This document shows positions 54,377 through 63,820 of a DNA stretch of 64,000 bases, in pieces. The stretch covers positions 2,790,001 to 2,854,000 of the forward strand of contig OZ253505.1 in the NCBI GenBank assembly GCA_965262255.1, in the 5' to 3' direction. The notes beneath the pieces are model-generated. The model was not told the origin of the DNA. It saw only the letters and a program-made list of their open reading frames with translations, and searched no databases. The stretch is from JANQQC01 sp965262255 (GTDB lineage: Bacteria; Pseudomonadota; Alphaproteobacteria; Caulobacterales; Hyphomonadaceae). A program made the position numbers and the translations under genes. Within the stretch, counting starts at the first letter, position 1, and each line of letters starts with the position of its first letter.

Positions 54377-54611
54377 ATTTAACTCCGATCTAGAAAAAAC
54401 CGTCTAATGTTTGTGACTGGAAAAATTAAATTTCCAGAAAAATTATTCTTTGTGAAAATTGAATTCAATTTTCTCCATTGATCAGGTTCAATACTGCTAC
54501 GAGTGGTTTCCAAAAAGAAAAGACTAGAACAGGTTCCGTAGCCAATTGGTTCAAGACTCCTACGCATAGCCAAACATTTCTATCCTTTATGATCCTTGCG
54601 ATCCGCCAATG

Positions 54612-57600
54612 TCATTTCCTTACACCAGAATAATAGTACCCTAGCGTCTCCTGTATTTGTAAACTTTGATGATTAATTGATTCAGAATAGTTTCTATTAT
54701 TTGCCGAGCCATCTGAAACAGCAAGATAGAAATTAACAGGGTTGTTATTTGCGAATACAAACTTATTTAAATTTAGGTTTTCAGGTTCAATATCTCTGAA
54801 TTTTGTTGTAAAGGGAGTAAGGTATCGCCCGATGCTTGCCCTGTAGTATCGGTTAGACCTAAGAAAAAACAAATCAGATCCACTATCTCGTGATGCACTC
54901 AAAAAAACGTGAGCTTTTGTATTTTCAAATTGTTCTGACAAAATACTATTTAAAGTTGACGTGCTTTCATCTAGGTATGGATTATACGGATATGTAGGAG
55001 GATATTTGTTTGGGAACTCTGGAAAGTTCTTCTTCGGCTCTGGTGTCGAAGGTTGGGTTGGAGTTTTCGTCGGAGCAGGTTTGGCTGGCGTTGGTTTTGG
55101 GGCAGACTGAGACGGAGTTGAAACAGCGTTGCACGTTTCAGGGGGTTCGTTTTTGGTAAATCGATTACCATAGGGTCCAAGTGAGGTTTGCATTTGAACA
55201 GTGTTATCAGGATTCAGTTGAAGTTTGAAATTGTTTGAATTGCTATTAACGATCCATTGTGTACATTTATCTATATACAAAGTAATGAAATTCCCAAAGT
55301 TAATAAAATCTTTATCGCCAAGAGGTTCTGGTTCGATTTGGTTGTTTTCAATAGGGTCTTTCTCTGTAACCGACCGAAACATAAACTGTCCTGACAGGAA
55401 ATACGTCTGAAGTTCATTTCGAGTTAGCTCAATCAGTTTATCGTTTTTACTTTTACCTGGATGTAAATAGTCTTTAGTTAATATAGTTCGATCGCCGTTA
55501 CCATTATAGTTCATATAATGCGTAAATGTGATAACATTAACTCCATTATCCATTTTGATTTCTTTCTGAGCCTCAACAATATTATTTCCATTGTCGTAAG
55601 TTAAGGTAACTTCACCAATAGTTGTAACTCTCCCTTTCTTATCGTGTTTAACTTCTGCATCAGAGTCCTTCTTAATCAAACTATCTCTATATTCTCTATT
55701 TAAATTCTTATTTACAAGATTAGTGGAGGGGTTGTATTCATTACCTATTAAAATTGATTTATTTGGTTCGTTAGGAAAAGTTTCAGTCTGTGATAGCAGA
55801 TTCTCAAATAGATCATATGCGTATGCCAAGTTTTTGCCGTCTCCTACTACGGATTTCAATTGGTTCATATTGTCGAATGTGAACGTACGGTCTCCAACTT
55901 TATTATTAGTATTTCGATTATCTTTTACTGTTGTGACCCTTTCTGCCTTATCGTAAGAATTGGAAAATGACATGATGATTTTTTTGTTTGCATCTACTAA
56001 TTTAGTTGCGCTAATCAATAGTCTATTGTTTAACTCATTAGTAAATGTCATAGTTTCACTGTTTTTAGATTGCATTGTGTTATGCAGCAATGCTCTTTTT
56101 AGTATACCGTTAACATGGTAAGTAGCTTTGGAGATATACTTTGTGCTTCCAACAGAAAAACTTGTTGGTTGATTAAGTGCATTGACGGTGAAGGAAAAAA
56201 CTTTCCCACTTGGTGAGGTATAAGAAGTTAGCCCGCCAGTACTGTTGAATCTGAATGTTCCTTTGAATGTTTTTGTTGTTTTCTTATTGTTTTCATCCGT
56301 TTCAACTATTATCAAAGTCTCTGACGTACGTTTACCCATTTTGTTATAAGTGTACTTTAATGTTACATTTCCTCTGACGATCTGAATTACTTTTCCTTCA
56401 AGGTCGTATGTAAAGTTTATATCAGGAGTACCATCACTTGGATAGTCTATTTTCGTAATTTGCTCAAAAGCATTATAGTAATATAACGTTCCTGTTCTCA
56501 TACCTACGTCCGGCACCTGTTCCCCAGGCCCGAGTGGTCTGCACACGTTTCCAATGAGTACTTCATTCCACTTACATTCGGGGGGAGTTGGAGTAGTAGA
56601 GGGATTCGTGGTTGGGGTGGTAGGAGGCGTAGGCGTAGTTGGCGTGGTCGTAGGAGTAGTAGAGGGAGTTGTGGTTGGTGTCGTAACAGGCGTTGTAGTA
56701 TTCCCAGTCCGATACACTTCTGTACAGGTCGTTACTGTCCGATAAACAAACTGAGGTCGCGACGGAGTACCAACATTCTCACAAATTGTCCTAGTACTGC
56801 AAACTTTCGTCGGCACAAGACTGGAAATCGATACGCTTACTGGTGTTTTACACTGGTAGTTGTCACTCACTCCTACCTCTACTCTGCTAACTTTTCCGAT
56901 AGAATTATACTCACGCGCAACGGCTTCACTTTCGGGGAATTTCAAAAAACATAGTTGGTTTCGAGAATTATACTTAAAAGTCTGCGTATAGGTTTTACCA
57001 CCACCGACATCGCGAATCTGTATAAGATTTTGCCATTTGTCATAAGTCTTGTAAGTCTTACGGCCATTAGCTTCATCGACACGTATCGGTTTTCCATCAT
57101 CCGGAGACCCGTACCCTGACCTATGAACTGTCGTTACGTTTCCGCTCGGATCTGTATGCTGAACTCGATTTCTATTGAGGTAGTTTGTTTTCACAGTCTT
57201 ATATGGGGCAACATTCTCTCGCTCTTGAGTTTTTCGTCCCAAAACATCATAAGTTATCTCAGTTCCGTAGATCGCAGACGAACTAGAAGAAAGAAAAGAC
57301 TTGAATTTCTCGCGTCCTAATTTGTCATATTCAAAACGTTCAAATATGGAAACCCTAGCTGTAACGTCGCGAGTTTCAATCAACAAGGGTTTACCATAAC
57401 CATTGAATGTGGTCTTAACGATTTTCTTTTGGGAACCACTACCTGTAGTTTCTGTTTTGATTAATCCTGTAGTAGTTGTGGGGAGAGTGTACGCAATGGA
57501 CGTATCAGCGAACCCGGCCGGTAAGTCAATTTTGGTCTTCAGCCCTAAAGAGTTGAATGTTGTCTTTTCTATAAATCCCAGTGGGCTAGTTTTCTGTATA

Positions 57601-59699
57601 ACTTTCCCACTACCATTAACGATCAGCCTTATTTTCCCGCCATTTGGTAGAGTTGTTAATTGCGCCACCCCTCGCTTGTAATCACTATACTGAGTTATTT
57701 CGTCATTGCCATTCCTTGTCGCAGTAAGGGTACCATCATTACTCCATCTAAATCTCATGTGCTGTGCGCCGTAGCGTGTCTCTAGCACTTTTCTACCAAA
57801 ACTATCGTAGGATGCCCCCGAAATCGGTCTGCCATTAATAGAAAAAGTTCTCACAAGACCGAGTATCCACTTAGACTTATTATGAGTATAGGTTGTTAAT
57901 TCCTCGATTTTTCCAGTCTGCAAAGTCGAAGATTTCGTGACCTTCGTCGGTTGCCCGTAATCATTATACACATATGATGTCTTATACGTCACGCCTCCTT
58001 GTGTAATTGTTTGTTTGGAAAGCCGTACCCAATGCTCAGCGGACTTCGGGCTTAATTTTGTTCTATTATACGCAAATCCCAAACGATTCGTCGAGTAAAC
58101 ATATTCGTTTTTAACCTTGCGTGTAGCGGTCGAACTCCCCCTCTTAAAAACTTCCCTTGATACCTCTAAACCACTATCATTCAAACTTCGGCCAACTTTT
58201 ACAACATGCTTATTTCCTAATGGGTCTGTTACAGTGCGTTTCTTAGGTTTGGTAATGTCCACGGCCACCGGATTGTTCTGGTTCTTGTGTACAGACTTAT
58301 TCGCTGAGTACTTGGAAAAATTTGAGTTGAATAAGTCACCTTCATCATAATCGATCGTCCAAACCATAGCCGTTCCGTCAACCAAAGTTACCTTTTTCTC
58401 GTAAGTCGCCGATGAAAAGAACGTGGAAAATTTACCGTAAATCGACGTGCCATCACTAATCGACGCGCTTCTCAATGCTGTCGAGTGCATTCCAATATTG
58501 TTATACACGTCAGTCGGAGGTAAACACGCCGCCCGGTGAGACGTACTTAGATGTCCACTGGGGGATTGGGCCTGAGAAAAGTTGACAATCTTCTTTGTTT
58601 TTAACTCGAGTACCGTTCCATTAGGATGCTTAATGCGTGCATTTTCTCCAAAAGTACAACGCCTAGCGTAGTCATTTCCATAATGCGAAGTGATGCCCGC
58701 GAGCTCATTAAACTCCCATTTTTGCTGGTTTCCTGGCAGACTAACAGATTTAAGATACTTCAGTCCCGAACCATCTGAGCGTGTTCCGAAATGGTACACC
58801 CGCCAGATAAAATTATTTGACTTTCCTGGAGAATCGTTGGAGAATACGCAGTCCACTGTGCCGTCGGAACGAAACGACATGTAAATCTCTCTTCCATCAT
58901 TGCTTTTGATTCTTTTCAAACGCTTTTCTGAATTCTCATAAATGTAATTGACAAAATTGCCGTTTACGTCGGTAATCTTTGTTACCAACATTGCATGCTT
59001 TTTCTTACCGTCTTTAGTCTTTATAACTCGAACAACACCGTACTCATAAGTTATGCCCTCTGATGTTGTTAAGGTCCACGTACAGGTTTGACCTTTCTTG
59101 ATCTGCTTAATCTTGGCATTCGATTCCGTGGTGTATTCTGGCTGGTTGCCTCCAAAATAACTGCTGTTTGACGTACCTTGCGTTTTTAGTAACAACTTAC
59201 GATCGCCAGGTAGGTTTACTATCGGATTTACATACATTTCGTCTCGGGTATCGACTACGGTCGAATCCGACACACAACCTGCCTTGCCGGATGCCTTGAT
59301 AGACGGTAACAGCAAATAGGAAGCATCTAAGTGAAAATTTCCCAAGCCGACAGATCTAGTTGAACTCGGATTTCCAAAAAAGTCGGGGCGATTCGGATCG
59401 CTCGTTGCAATCCGTCTAAACTCGACAGGCAGATCGGAATTTCCTGGAATCGAGACATCTAAATGCGTAATCGTCGTCTCACCATTACCCAAGTTTATCT
59501 TTAGACCAAAGAGTTCGTCGTCGAGTCCATCAAGACTAATCTCAGAACCGCTCGCCGTATTCGCCTCGTGGTCAAAAAGCAGTCTACGTTGCGTATCCTG
59601 CACCATTTGCTGAGTGTATCCGTAGGGCGAGATCAGCATGCCTAGCCCTACAAGGAATGTTGTAACTAAGTTGGTTAGTTTTCTATATCTCTTCCGCAT
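54612..59699 (-). CDS. Giant secreted YD/RHS-repeat protein
   Basis: ATG 59699 (MRKRYRKLTN) has a TTGGAG Shine-Dalgarno six bases upstream; a frame ATG six codons earlier lacks one. The product has 1695 residues. The signal peptide is LTNLVTTFLVGLGMLISPYG. Many YD repeats follow (YEYGVV, FTYDLEGKVIQIVRG, YTYNKMGKRTSETL, FTFDNMNQLKSVVGDG). A central Cys-containing, Thr/Pro-rich insert lies at about 56580-56850 and a second Pro-rich linker near 55020-55110. The RHS-core end RYYRASIGRYLTPF...NKFVFANNNPVNFY is recognisable but lacks the usual DPxG exit, and only ~35 residues follow, with no toxin domain seen. It could be a surface shell or adhesin. Confidence 0.85.
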   Translation of the reverse strand: MRKRYRKLTNLVTTFLVGLGMLISPYGYTQQMVQDTQRRLLFDHEANTASGSEISLDGLDDELFGLKINLGNGETTITHLDVSIPGNSDLPVEFRRIATSDPNRPDFFGNPSSTRSVGLGNFHLDASYLLLPSIKASGKAGCVSDSTVVDTRDEMYVNPIVNLPGDRKLLLKTQGTSNSSYFGGNQPEYTTESNAKIKQIKKGQTCTWTLTTSEGITYEYGVVRVIKTKDGKKKHAMLVTKITDVNGNFVNYIYENSEKRLKRIKSNDGREIYMSFRSDGTVDCVFSNDSPGKSNNFIWRVYHFGTRSDGSGLKYLKSVSLPGNQQKWEFNELAGITSHYGNDYARRCTFGENARIKHPNGTVLELKTKKIVNFSQAQSPSGHLSTSHRAACLPPTDVYNNIGMHSTALRSASISDGTSIYGKFSTFFSSATYEKKVTLVDGTAMVWTIDYDEGDLFNSNFSKYSANKSVHKNQNNPVAVDITKPKKRTVTDPLGNKHVVKVGRSLNDSGLEVSREVFKRGSSTATRKVKNEYVYSTNRLGFAYNRTKLSPKSAEHWVRLSKQTITQGGVTYKTSYVYNDYGQPTKVTKSSTLQTGKIEELTTYTHNKSKWILGLVRTFSINGRPISGASYDSFGRKVLETRYGAQHMRFRWSNDGTLTATRNGNDEITQYSDYKRGVAQLTTLPNGGKIRLIVNGSGKVIQKTSPLGFIEKTTFNSLGLKTKIDLPAGFADTSIAYTLPTTTTGLIKTETTGSGSQKKIVKTTFNGYGKPLLIETRDVTARVSIFERFEYDKLGREKFKSFLSSSSSAIYGTEITYDVLGRKTQERENVAPYKTVKTNYLNRNRVQHTDPSGNVTTVHRSGYGSPDDGKPIRVDEANGRKTYKTYDKWQNLIQIRDVGGGKTYTQTFKYNSRNQLCFLKFPESEAVAREYNSIGKVSRVEVGVSDNYQCKTPVSVSISSLVPTKVCSTRTICENVGTPSRPQFVYRTVTTCTEVYRTGNTTTPVTTPTTTPSTTPTTTPTTPTPPTTPTTNPSTTPTPPECKWNEVLIGNVCRPLGPGEQVPDVGMRTGTLYYYNAFEQITKIDYPSDGTPDINFTYDLEGKVIQIVRGNVTLKYTYNKMGKRTSETLIIVETDENNKKTTKTFKGTFRFNSTGGLTSYTSPSGKVFSFTVNALNQPTSFSVGSTKYISKATYHVNGILKRALLHNTMQSKNSETMTFTNELNNRLLISATKLVDANKKIIMSFSNSYDKAERVTTVKDNRNTNNKVGDRTFTFDNMNQLKSVVGDGKNLAYAYDLFENLLSQTETFPNEPNKSILIGNEYNPSTNLVNKNLNREYRDSLIKKDSDAEVKHDKKGRVTTIGEVTLTYDNGNNIVEAQKEIKMDNGVNVITFTHYMNYNGNGDRTILTKDYLHPGKSKNDKLIELTRNELQTYFLSGQFMFRSVTEKDPIENNQIEPEPLGDKDFINFGNFITLYIDKCTQWIVNSNSNNFKLQLNPDNTVQMQTSLGPYGNRFTKNEPPETCNAVSTPSQSAPKPTPAKPAPTKTPTQPSTPEPKKNFPEFPNKYPPTYPYNPYLDESTSTLNSILSEQFENTKAHVFLSASRDSGSDLFFLRSNRYYRASIGRYLTPFTTKFRDIEPENLNLNKFVFANNNPVNFYLAVSDGSANNRNYSESINHQSLQIQETLGYYYSGVRK

Positions 59700-60275
59700 A
59701 GTAATCTCCAATTGCACCCGCCTTCCGAAACGAGTGACTCACTGACGACAAACAAGCAATTCGGACGCTGTTTGCTTAACCAGAAGCGGATAGAGTTGTA
59801 CAATAGCATGTTTTTCCGGCTTTTTTGTAGAAAAACGAGAATTTGGAAAAATTTTTTTTACCCGCTAGCTTCTCCTGAAATTAGGCCTCAAACCAAACTT
59901 CATGATCCACACGATCTCGATTTATCGATCCGCGACCACAAATTTCACAATAATTTTTACGATTAAGCCGGCTCAGTTGGGTGTCGAAAAGCCCGACAAT
60001 CCCCGCGATCGCCCCCCCCCCCCCAGAATTTTTCAGCAACTTATCCCCCCGCCAAACTCCATTCCCTCAGAAACCATTAATCGTCCTTTGAGCCATTGCT
60101 TACTTACAAGTTGATGGCTCCGAGAAAAACCTTGTCCGCGAAATCCTATTGTCACACTTTCCTTGCGATCGAAAAGTTCACTTATCGGGTAAAAATACCG
60201 CCACGAAATTAAAATTTGATGAACTATCAAACTATTGACACATAGAGAGGAGGACGAAAGATTGGGAACTGTATT
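59700..60275. other. Upstream region of the YD-repeat gene
   Basis: It holds a long C13 run and AT-rich leader sequence. On the minus strand an extended -10-like TGCTATTGT lies ~115 bp before the start without a clear -35. No gene is supported here. Confidence 0.4.
60012..60024. repeat. C13 homopolymer tract upstream of the YD-repeat gene
   Basis: Thirteen consecutive C (G13 on the gene's strand) lie 313 bp before ATG 59699. They are far from the predicted -10, so any effect would be on an upstream regulator site. Confidence 0.85.
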
Positions 60276-60280
60276 ACAAT

Positions 60281-60430
60281 GAGACTGTTGCGAAATACAC
60301 AAACGGAATCGCAGTTTCCGAATAATTTCGAATTTTTCGTGATTTTTGGTGCCAAACTCCCACGTTTTACCAGCCAATCTGTCAATATTCAAGGTAAGTA
60401 ATCGCGACAAATCTATTTCGCAACAGTCTC
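60281..60430. mobile_element. MITE-like element B, copy 1 (150 bp)
   Basis: The termini are GAGACTGTTGCGAAATA and TATTTCGCAACAGTCTC, a perfect 17-bp inverted repeat. Direct repeats ACAAT flank it at 60276-60280 and 60431-60435. There is no coding capacity. Confidence 0.85.
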
Positions 60431-60580
60431 ACAATTTTGTGCGACGCAAAATTTAGCACGAATTGCATAGAATTCTCGTTGATCTAGAGTGGTGATGGTC
60501 GACCCTTAGATATAGAACGTTACCAAAATTTCGAAATTTCTATCGAAACGTTTCTGTCCGTGAAGTTTTGCAACAGTTTT
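60431..60580. mobile_element. MITE-like element B, degenerate copy abutting copy 1
   Basis: The right half, AAATTTCGAAATTTCTATCG ... GTTTTGCAACAGTTTT, resembles the right halves of the clear copies. The left end is poorly preserved (TTTTGTGCGACGC). It spans about 150 bp from the end of copy 1. Confidence 0.45.
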
Positions 60581-60640
60581 ACGGATTGCTTCAATGATTT
60601 GCTGGCAATCATCTACATAATCTAAGAATCTTTGCGATTG

Positions 60641-60678
60641 AGTCAGTCGCTACAAGTCAGTCGCTACAAGTCAGTCGC
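60641..60678. repeat. 14-bp tandem repeat, 2.7 copies
   Basis: The unit AGTCAGTCGCTACA is repeated at 60641, 60655 and, partially, 60669. Confidence 0.9.
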
Positions 60679-60784
60679 CTTGGTTATTCTTTGTGGAAGA
60701 ATACGAACTCAATTTTTTCTAAACGTTCAAATGCGTCGTAGATTCTCGAGTTTTCTATAGTCAAATGATCTGCTACACATGAGG

Positions 60785-61571
60785 CTAAGGAGCTAAGTCG
60801 CAACCTAAGAATCTACGCCCCACTGACAGTGCAGAATCCATAACTGAAAAGGAACCCGCCGCGGGGTCAACAACAAAATCGTTTTCTGCCGTCGTTGCCT
60901 CAGTTAGTCGAGCCTGAATTTCTACGGGCTTAGCATGCGGATGTTCCCTTGTGAAAACTTGCTCCGGAACGACATCGGGAATGATTTCGTACTGTCCAGA
61001 CGCCTTTTGCTCGTATCGGTTGCTTCTGTACAATAACGCAGTACTCTGATCGTCTACGAGTGCGATATCCCATCCCAATGCGAGTTTTTTGCTACGTCAA
61101 AAGATCAACAACTTGCATTTCGGTGCCGCTAAACCATGGTCTGACACCATCACAAAGATGAAATTTGTCTACCTGTTTGCGGGACTAAACATCTACCCAA
61201 AGGAAAAGATGGCCTGACGGTATAAGAATACGTTCAACTTCATTAAGAAACTGACTGATCGTCTCTTCGCTCAACTGTTTGAGTTCAGCCCGGCGCTTTG
61301 ATTTACCGCTAAGTTCGTTGCCATACTTTAACTTGTTTAAGATTCCGCGATACTGTGGATCAAAAAAGACAGTCGGAACTACGCAATCATCTAGCTTTCC
61401 TAAAAATTTTAGGCCATCCATTTTTATACGAGTATTTGGCTTCAATCCTTTCGGAACCTTCATAGTCGGTGCATTCACTGCGCGTTCTTTGTCAAACGAG
61501 TCTCCTTTTGCACCCCTGGAGTTCATTTCCGGCGGTACCGGCTGATCTGTGGAAGAAGAACTGATTCGCAA
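60785..61571 (-). pseudogene. Site-specific DNA methyltransferase, broken
   Basis: The N-terminal piece (61185-61571) ends LDDCVVPTVFFDPQYRGILN ... HLFLWVDV at a TAG; DPQYR is the motif IV type catalytic block. The same frame continues as VDKFHLCDGVRPWFSG and IGMGYRTRRRSEYCVIVQKQ after the TAG, with one more TAG before it changes frame near 60985. The last piece reads PDVVPEQVFTREHPHAKPVE and DPAAGSFSVMDSALSVGRRF, the SAM-binding FxGxG-like region of this methylase class (motif I after motif IV). Two stops and one frameshift make it a pseudogene. It lies 34 bp downstream of erpA. Confidence 0.8.
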
Positions 61572-61604
61572 TGTTTTGATGCTCTATATTCAACCCAGAA
61601 TATA

Positions 61605-61931
61605 CTAAACTGAGAAACTTGTACCACACCCACAACTGGCCGTAGCATTGGGATTTTTTATACGAAAAGACGCTCCGATGATTTCCTCAGTAAAATCTAT
61701 CTCCGAACCGTCAAGAAACTCGAGACTCATGTCATCGATTACGACCCTCGCACCGTCCCGTTCAAAAATTTGATCGTCTTCTTCTATTCTGTCTGCGAAC
61801 TCAAACCGATACGAGAAACCAGAACATCCCCCTCCATCTACGGCGACACGGAGAAGTGAATGGTCAGGTTGCTTAGCAAGTATACTGTTGATGCGTTCAG
61901 CAGCAGCAGAGGTTACAGTCACATTAGTCAT
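61605..61931 (-). CDS. erpA: Iron-sulfur cluster insertion protein, ErpA/IscA type
   Basis: This 108-residue A-type carrier has the three conserved Cys: GGGCSGFSY (~Cys 36) and SCGCGTSF near the C-terminus. The body, RVAVDGGGCSGFSYRFEF and GSEIDFTEEIIGASFRIKNP, is typical of the family. It delivers Fe-S clusters to apo-enzymes. It is divergent from dgt with 22 bp between start codons, an arrangement repeatedly seen in Alphaproteobacteria. Confidence 0.92.
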   Translation of the reverse strand: MTNVTVTSAAAERINSILAKQPDHSLLRVAVDGGGCSGFSYRFEFADRIEEDDQIFERDGARVVIDDMSLEFLDGSEIDFTEEIIGASFRIKNPNATASCGCGTSFSV

Positions 61932-61953
61932 AAGAGGTGATATAAGAAGATTT

Positions 61954-63138
61954 ATGTTAATTGGTAGTCTAGCATCTTACGCGACAAATTGGAAAGAGTC
62001 GAAGGGCCGATACATTGCGGAACAGCCCTCAGAAACGCGTACGCCTTTTCAGCGTGACCGCGATAGGATCATCCATAGTTCCTCGTTTCGAAGATTGAAG
62101 CAGAAAACACAAGTTTTTGTCGCACATGAGGGTGATCATTATAGAACGCGACTAACGCATAGCCTTGAAGTCGCACAAATTGCTCGCTCGATTGCACGAT
62201 CATTGAAGGTGGACGAAGACCTAGCGGAAGCATTGGCATTAGCTCATGATCTTGGTCATCCGCCATTCGGACACGCAGGAGAAGATCAGCTCGACGAGTG
62301 TATGAAAGAGTATGAGGGATTCGATCACAATGCACAAGCGTTGCGAATCGTAACACTTCTAGAACAACGATATCCAAAATTTGACGGTCTGAACTTAACA
62401 TGGGAAATGCTTGAGGGATTAGTAAAACATAACGGACCCGTTCTTAAAGAAGGTGAACAACCAGATAGTCTACCTGTCGCTTTCAAAGAGTTTGAACACA
62501 TTCTCGATTTGGAACCTACCACTCATGCCGGAATCGAAGCCCAGATTGCAGCTCTGTCAGATGATATTGCCTACAATAATCACGACATAGACGACGGGGT
62601 CTGGTCAAAATTGATTACAATTGCAGATTTAAAAGAGATTGATCTCGTTGGCGACGTATTCAGAGACGTGGAACGAAAGTTTCCGTACATAGATGAGAGA
62701 CGGAGAGTGTTGGAAGCAGTTCGCAGACTTATTGGTATTTGGGTCACAGATCTCGTAAAGGAAACTAATCGTCGCTTAGGAGAATTTGATCCTCAAGACG
62801 CTAAAGACGTACGTAACCTTTCTGTCCCGCTAGTAAGTTTCTCCGTTGAGATTAAGCAACAGCTACACGAACTCAGGACTTTCTTGTCGCGGGAGATGTA
62901 TAATCACTATAAAGTTAATCGCATGCGAAGCAGAGCTAAACGGATACTCAGAGAACTGTTTGACTTATACTTGAAGGAACCGGAAACTCTTCCCTCTCCT
63001 TGGAGAGAGCAAGTGGAAGCTGAAAATTCAGAGACCAAAATGGCACGTATTGTCTGTGATTATATCGCTGGAATGACCGATAGTTTCGCAATAAGTGAAC
63101 ACAGAAGACTATTCAATCTAGATAGCATGATCCAGTAG
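61954..63138 (+). CDS. dgt: Deoxyguanosinetriphosphate triphosphohydrolase-like protein
   Basis: I chose ATG 61954 (MLIGSLASYATNW); an open frame extends back to 61888 but would run across the erpA start. The product has 394 residues. HD-domain metal ligands are RTRLTHSLEVAQ (His), ALAHDLGHPPFGHAG (His-Asp) and DDIAYNNHDIDDG (Asp). SPFQRDRDRIIHSS-type motif TPFQRDRDRIIHSSSFRRLK is present. It hydrolyses dNTPs to nucleoside and triphosphate, and some relatives restrict phage by depleting dNTPs. The frame is intact. Confidence 0.92.
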   Translation: MLIGSLASYATNWKESKGRYIAEQPSETRTPFQRDRDRIIHSSSFRRLKQKTQVFVAHEGDHYRTRLTHSLEVAQIARSIARSLKVDEDLAEALALAHDLGHPPFGHAGEDQLDECMKEYEGFDHNAQALRIVTLLEQRYPKFDGLNLTWEMLEGLVKHNGPVLKEGEQPDSLPVAFKEFEHILDLEPTTHAGIEAQIAALSDDIAYNNHDIDDGVWSKLITIADLKEIDLVGDVFRDVERKFPYIDERRRVLEAVRRLIGIWVTDLVKETNRRLGEFDPQDAKDVRNLSVPLVSFSVEIKQQLHELRTFLSREMYNHYKVNRMRSRAKRILRELFDLYLKEPETLPSPWREQVEAENSETKMARIVCDYIAGMTDSFAISEHRRLFNLDSMIQ

Positions 63139-63488
63139 AGGCTTTGCGATGAGCAGATATCCCCAACTTTCAAAGAGACTGATGTCCAATGTCAGTTAAG
63201 CGAAAGACCTAGTCGGAACTCGACGAATCTGAAATTAAAAATGTTGCTAAGAGCAATTTCCTATCAAGTTGCGTCTATTTTGTGGTTCTGTTACCCTAAG
63301 GAATAAGGGTGATTGTAGAGAATATATGACTAGGTGATCGGAAAATGCTCTAATGCCACAGTGCACAATAGATATCTTCAGTTTTTTCCAAATTCACAGA
63401 GTGGTTCCGATGTCCGCTGAGGTGGGATTGAGTACACCTAAGTTTGAACATATCCTGTTCCCTTAAACTTAGCATGTGTAACATTCTC
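63139..63488. other. Gene-free region after dgt
   Basis: There is no supported gene, RNA or terminator. The argS gene often found after dgt in Alphaproteobacteria is not here. Confidence 0.4.
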
Positions 63489-63493
63489 AAATT

Positions 63494-63642
63494 GAGACTG
63501 TTGCGAAACTCGTTACTCGTTCAAATTTCGATGACCTTTAGTCAAACTGAATCGTCTAATGCCTAATTCTAGGGCCAACTAATCGCCGAAACTTCAAGTT
63601 TGCGTAGACATTTATCCAAACTTTGTGTTTCGCAACACTATG
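63494..63642. mobile_element. MITE-like element B, copy 2 (149 bp)
   Basis: The left end is GAGACTGTTGCGAAAC, and the right end is GTTTCGCAACACTATG with the last few bases changed. Direct repeats AAATT flank it at 63489-63493 and 63643-63647. Confidence 0.8.
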
Positions 63643-63670
63643 AAATTGGTTAGTGCAGAAAATAATGAAT

Positions 63671-63820
63671 GGGACTGTTGCGAAGCACCTAACTCGCTCG
63701 AATTTCTATGAATTTCTGTCTATTTGGATTGCGTAATGCTAGATTCTAGGGCAATCTAGCCGCAGTAACTTCGAAATTTCAATTGCACTTTTCCCAAACT
63801 ATCTGTTTCGCAACAGTTTC
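63671..63820. mobile_element. MITE-like element B, copy 3 (150 bp)
   Basis: The ends are GGGACTGTTGCGAA and TTTCGCAACAGTTTC. The flanks TGAAT and AGAAT match at four of five bases. It is in the same orientation as copy 2, 28 bp away, and the interior aligns with copy 2 (shared GATTCTAGGGC-type block in the middle). Confidence 0.8.

Noticed and set aside
54379..54573. 64-residue minus-strand frame between the YD-repeat and S41-like genes
   Set aside because: Its start would be TTG or an internal ATG without a clear ribosome-binding site, and no family is recognised; coding status cannot be supported.
60033..60410. 125-residue minus-strand frame upstream of the YD-repeat gene
   Set aside because: It runs through a short inverted-repeat element and ends beside the C13 tract; it is a chance frame.
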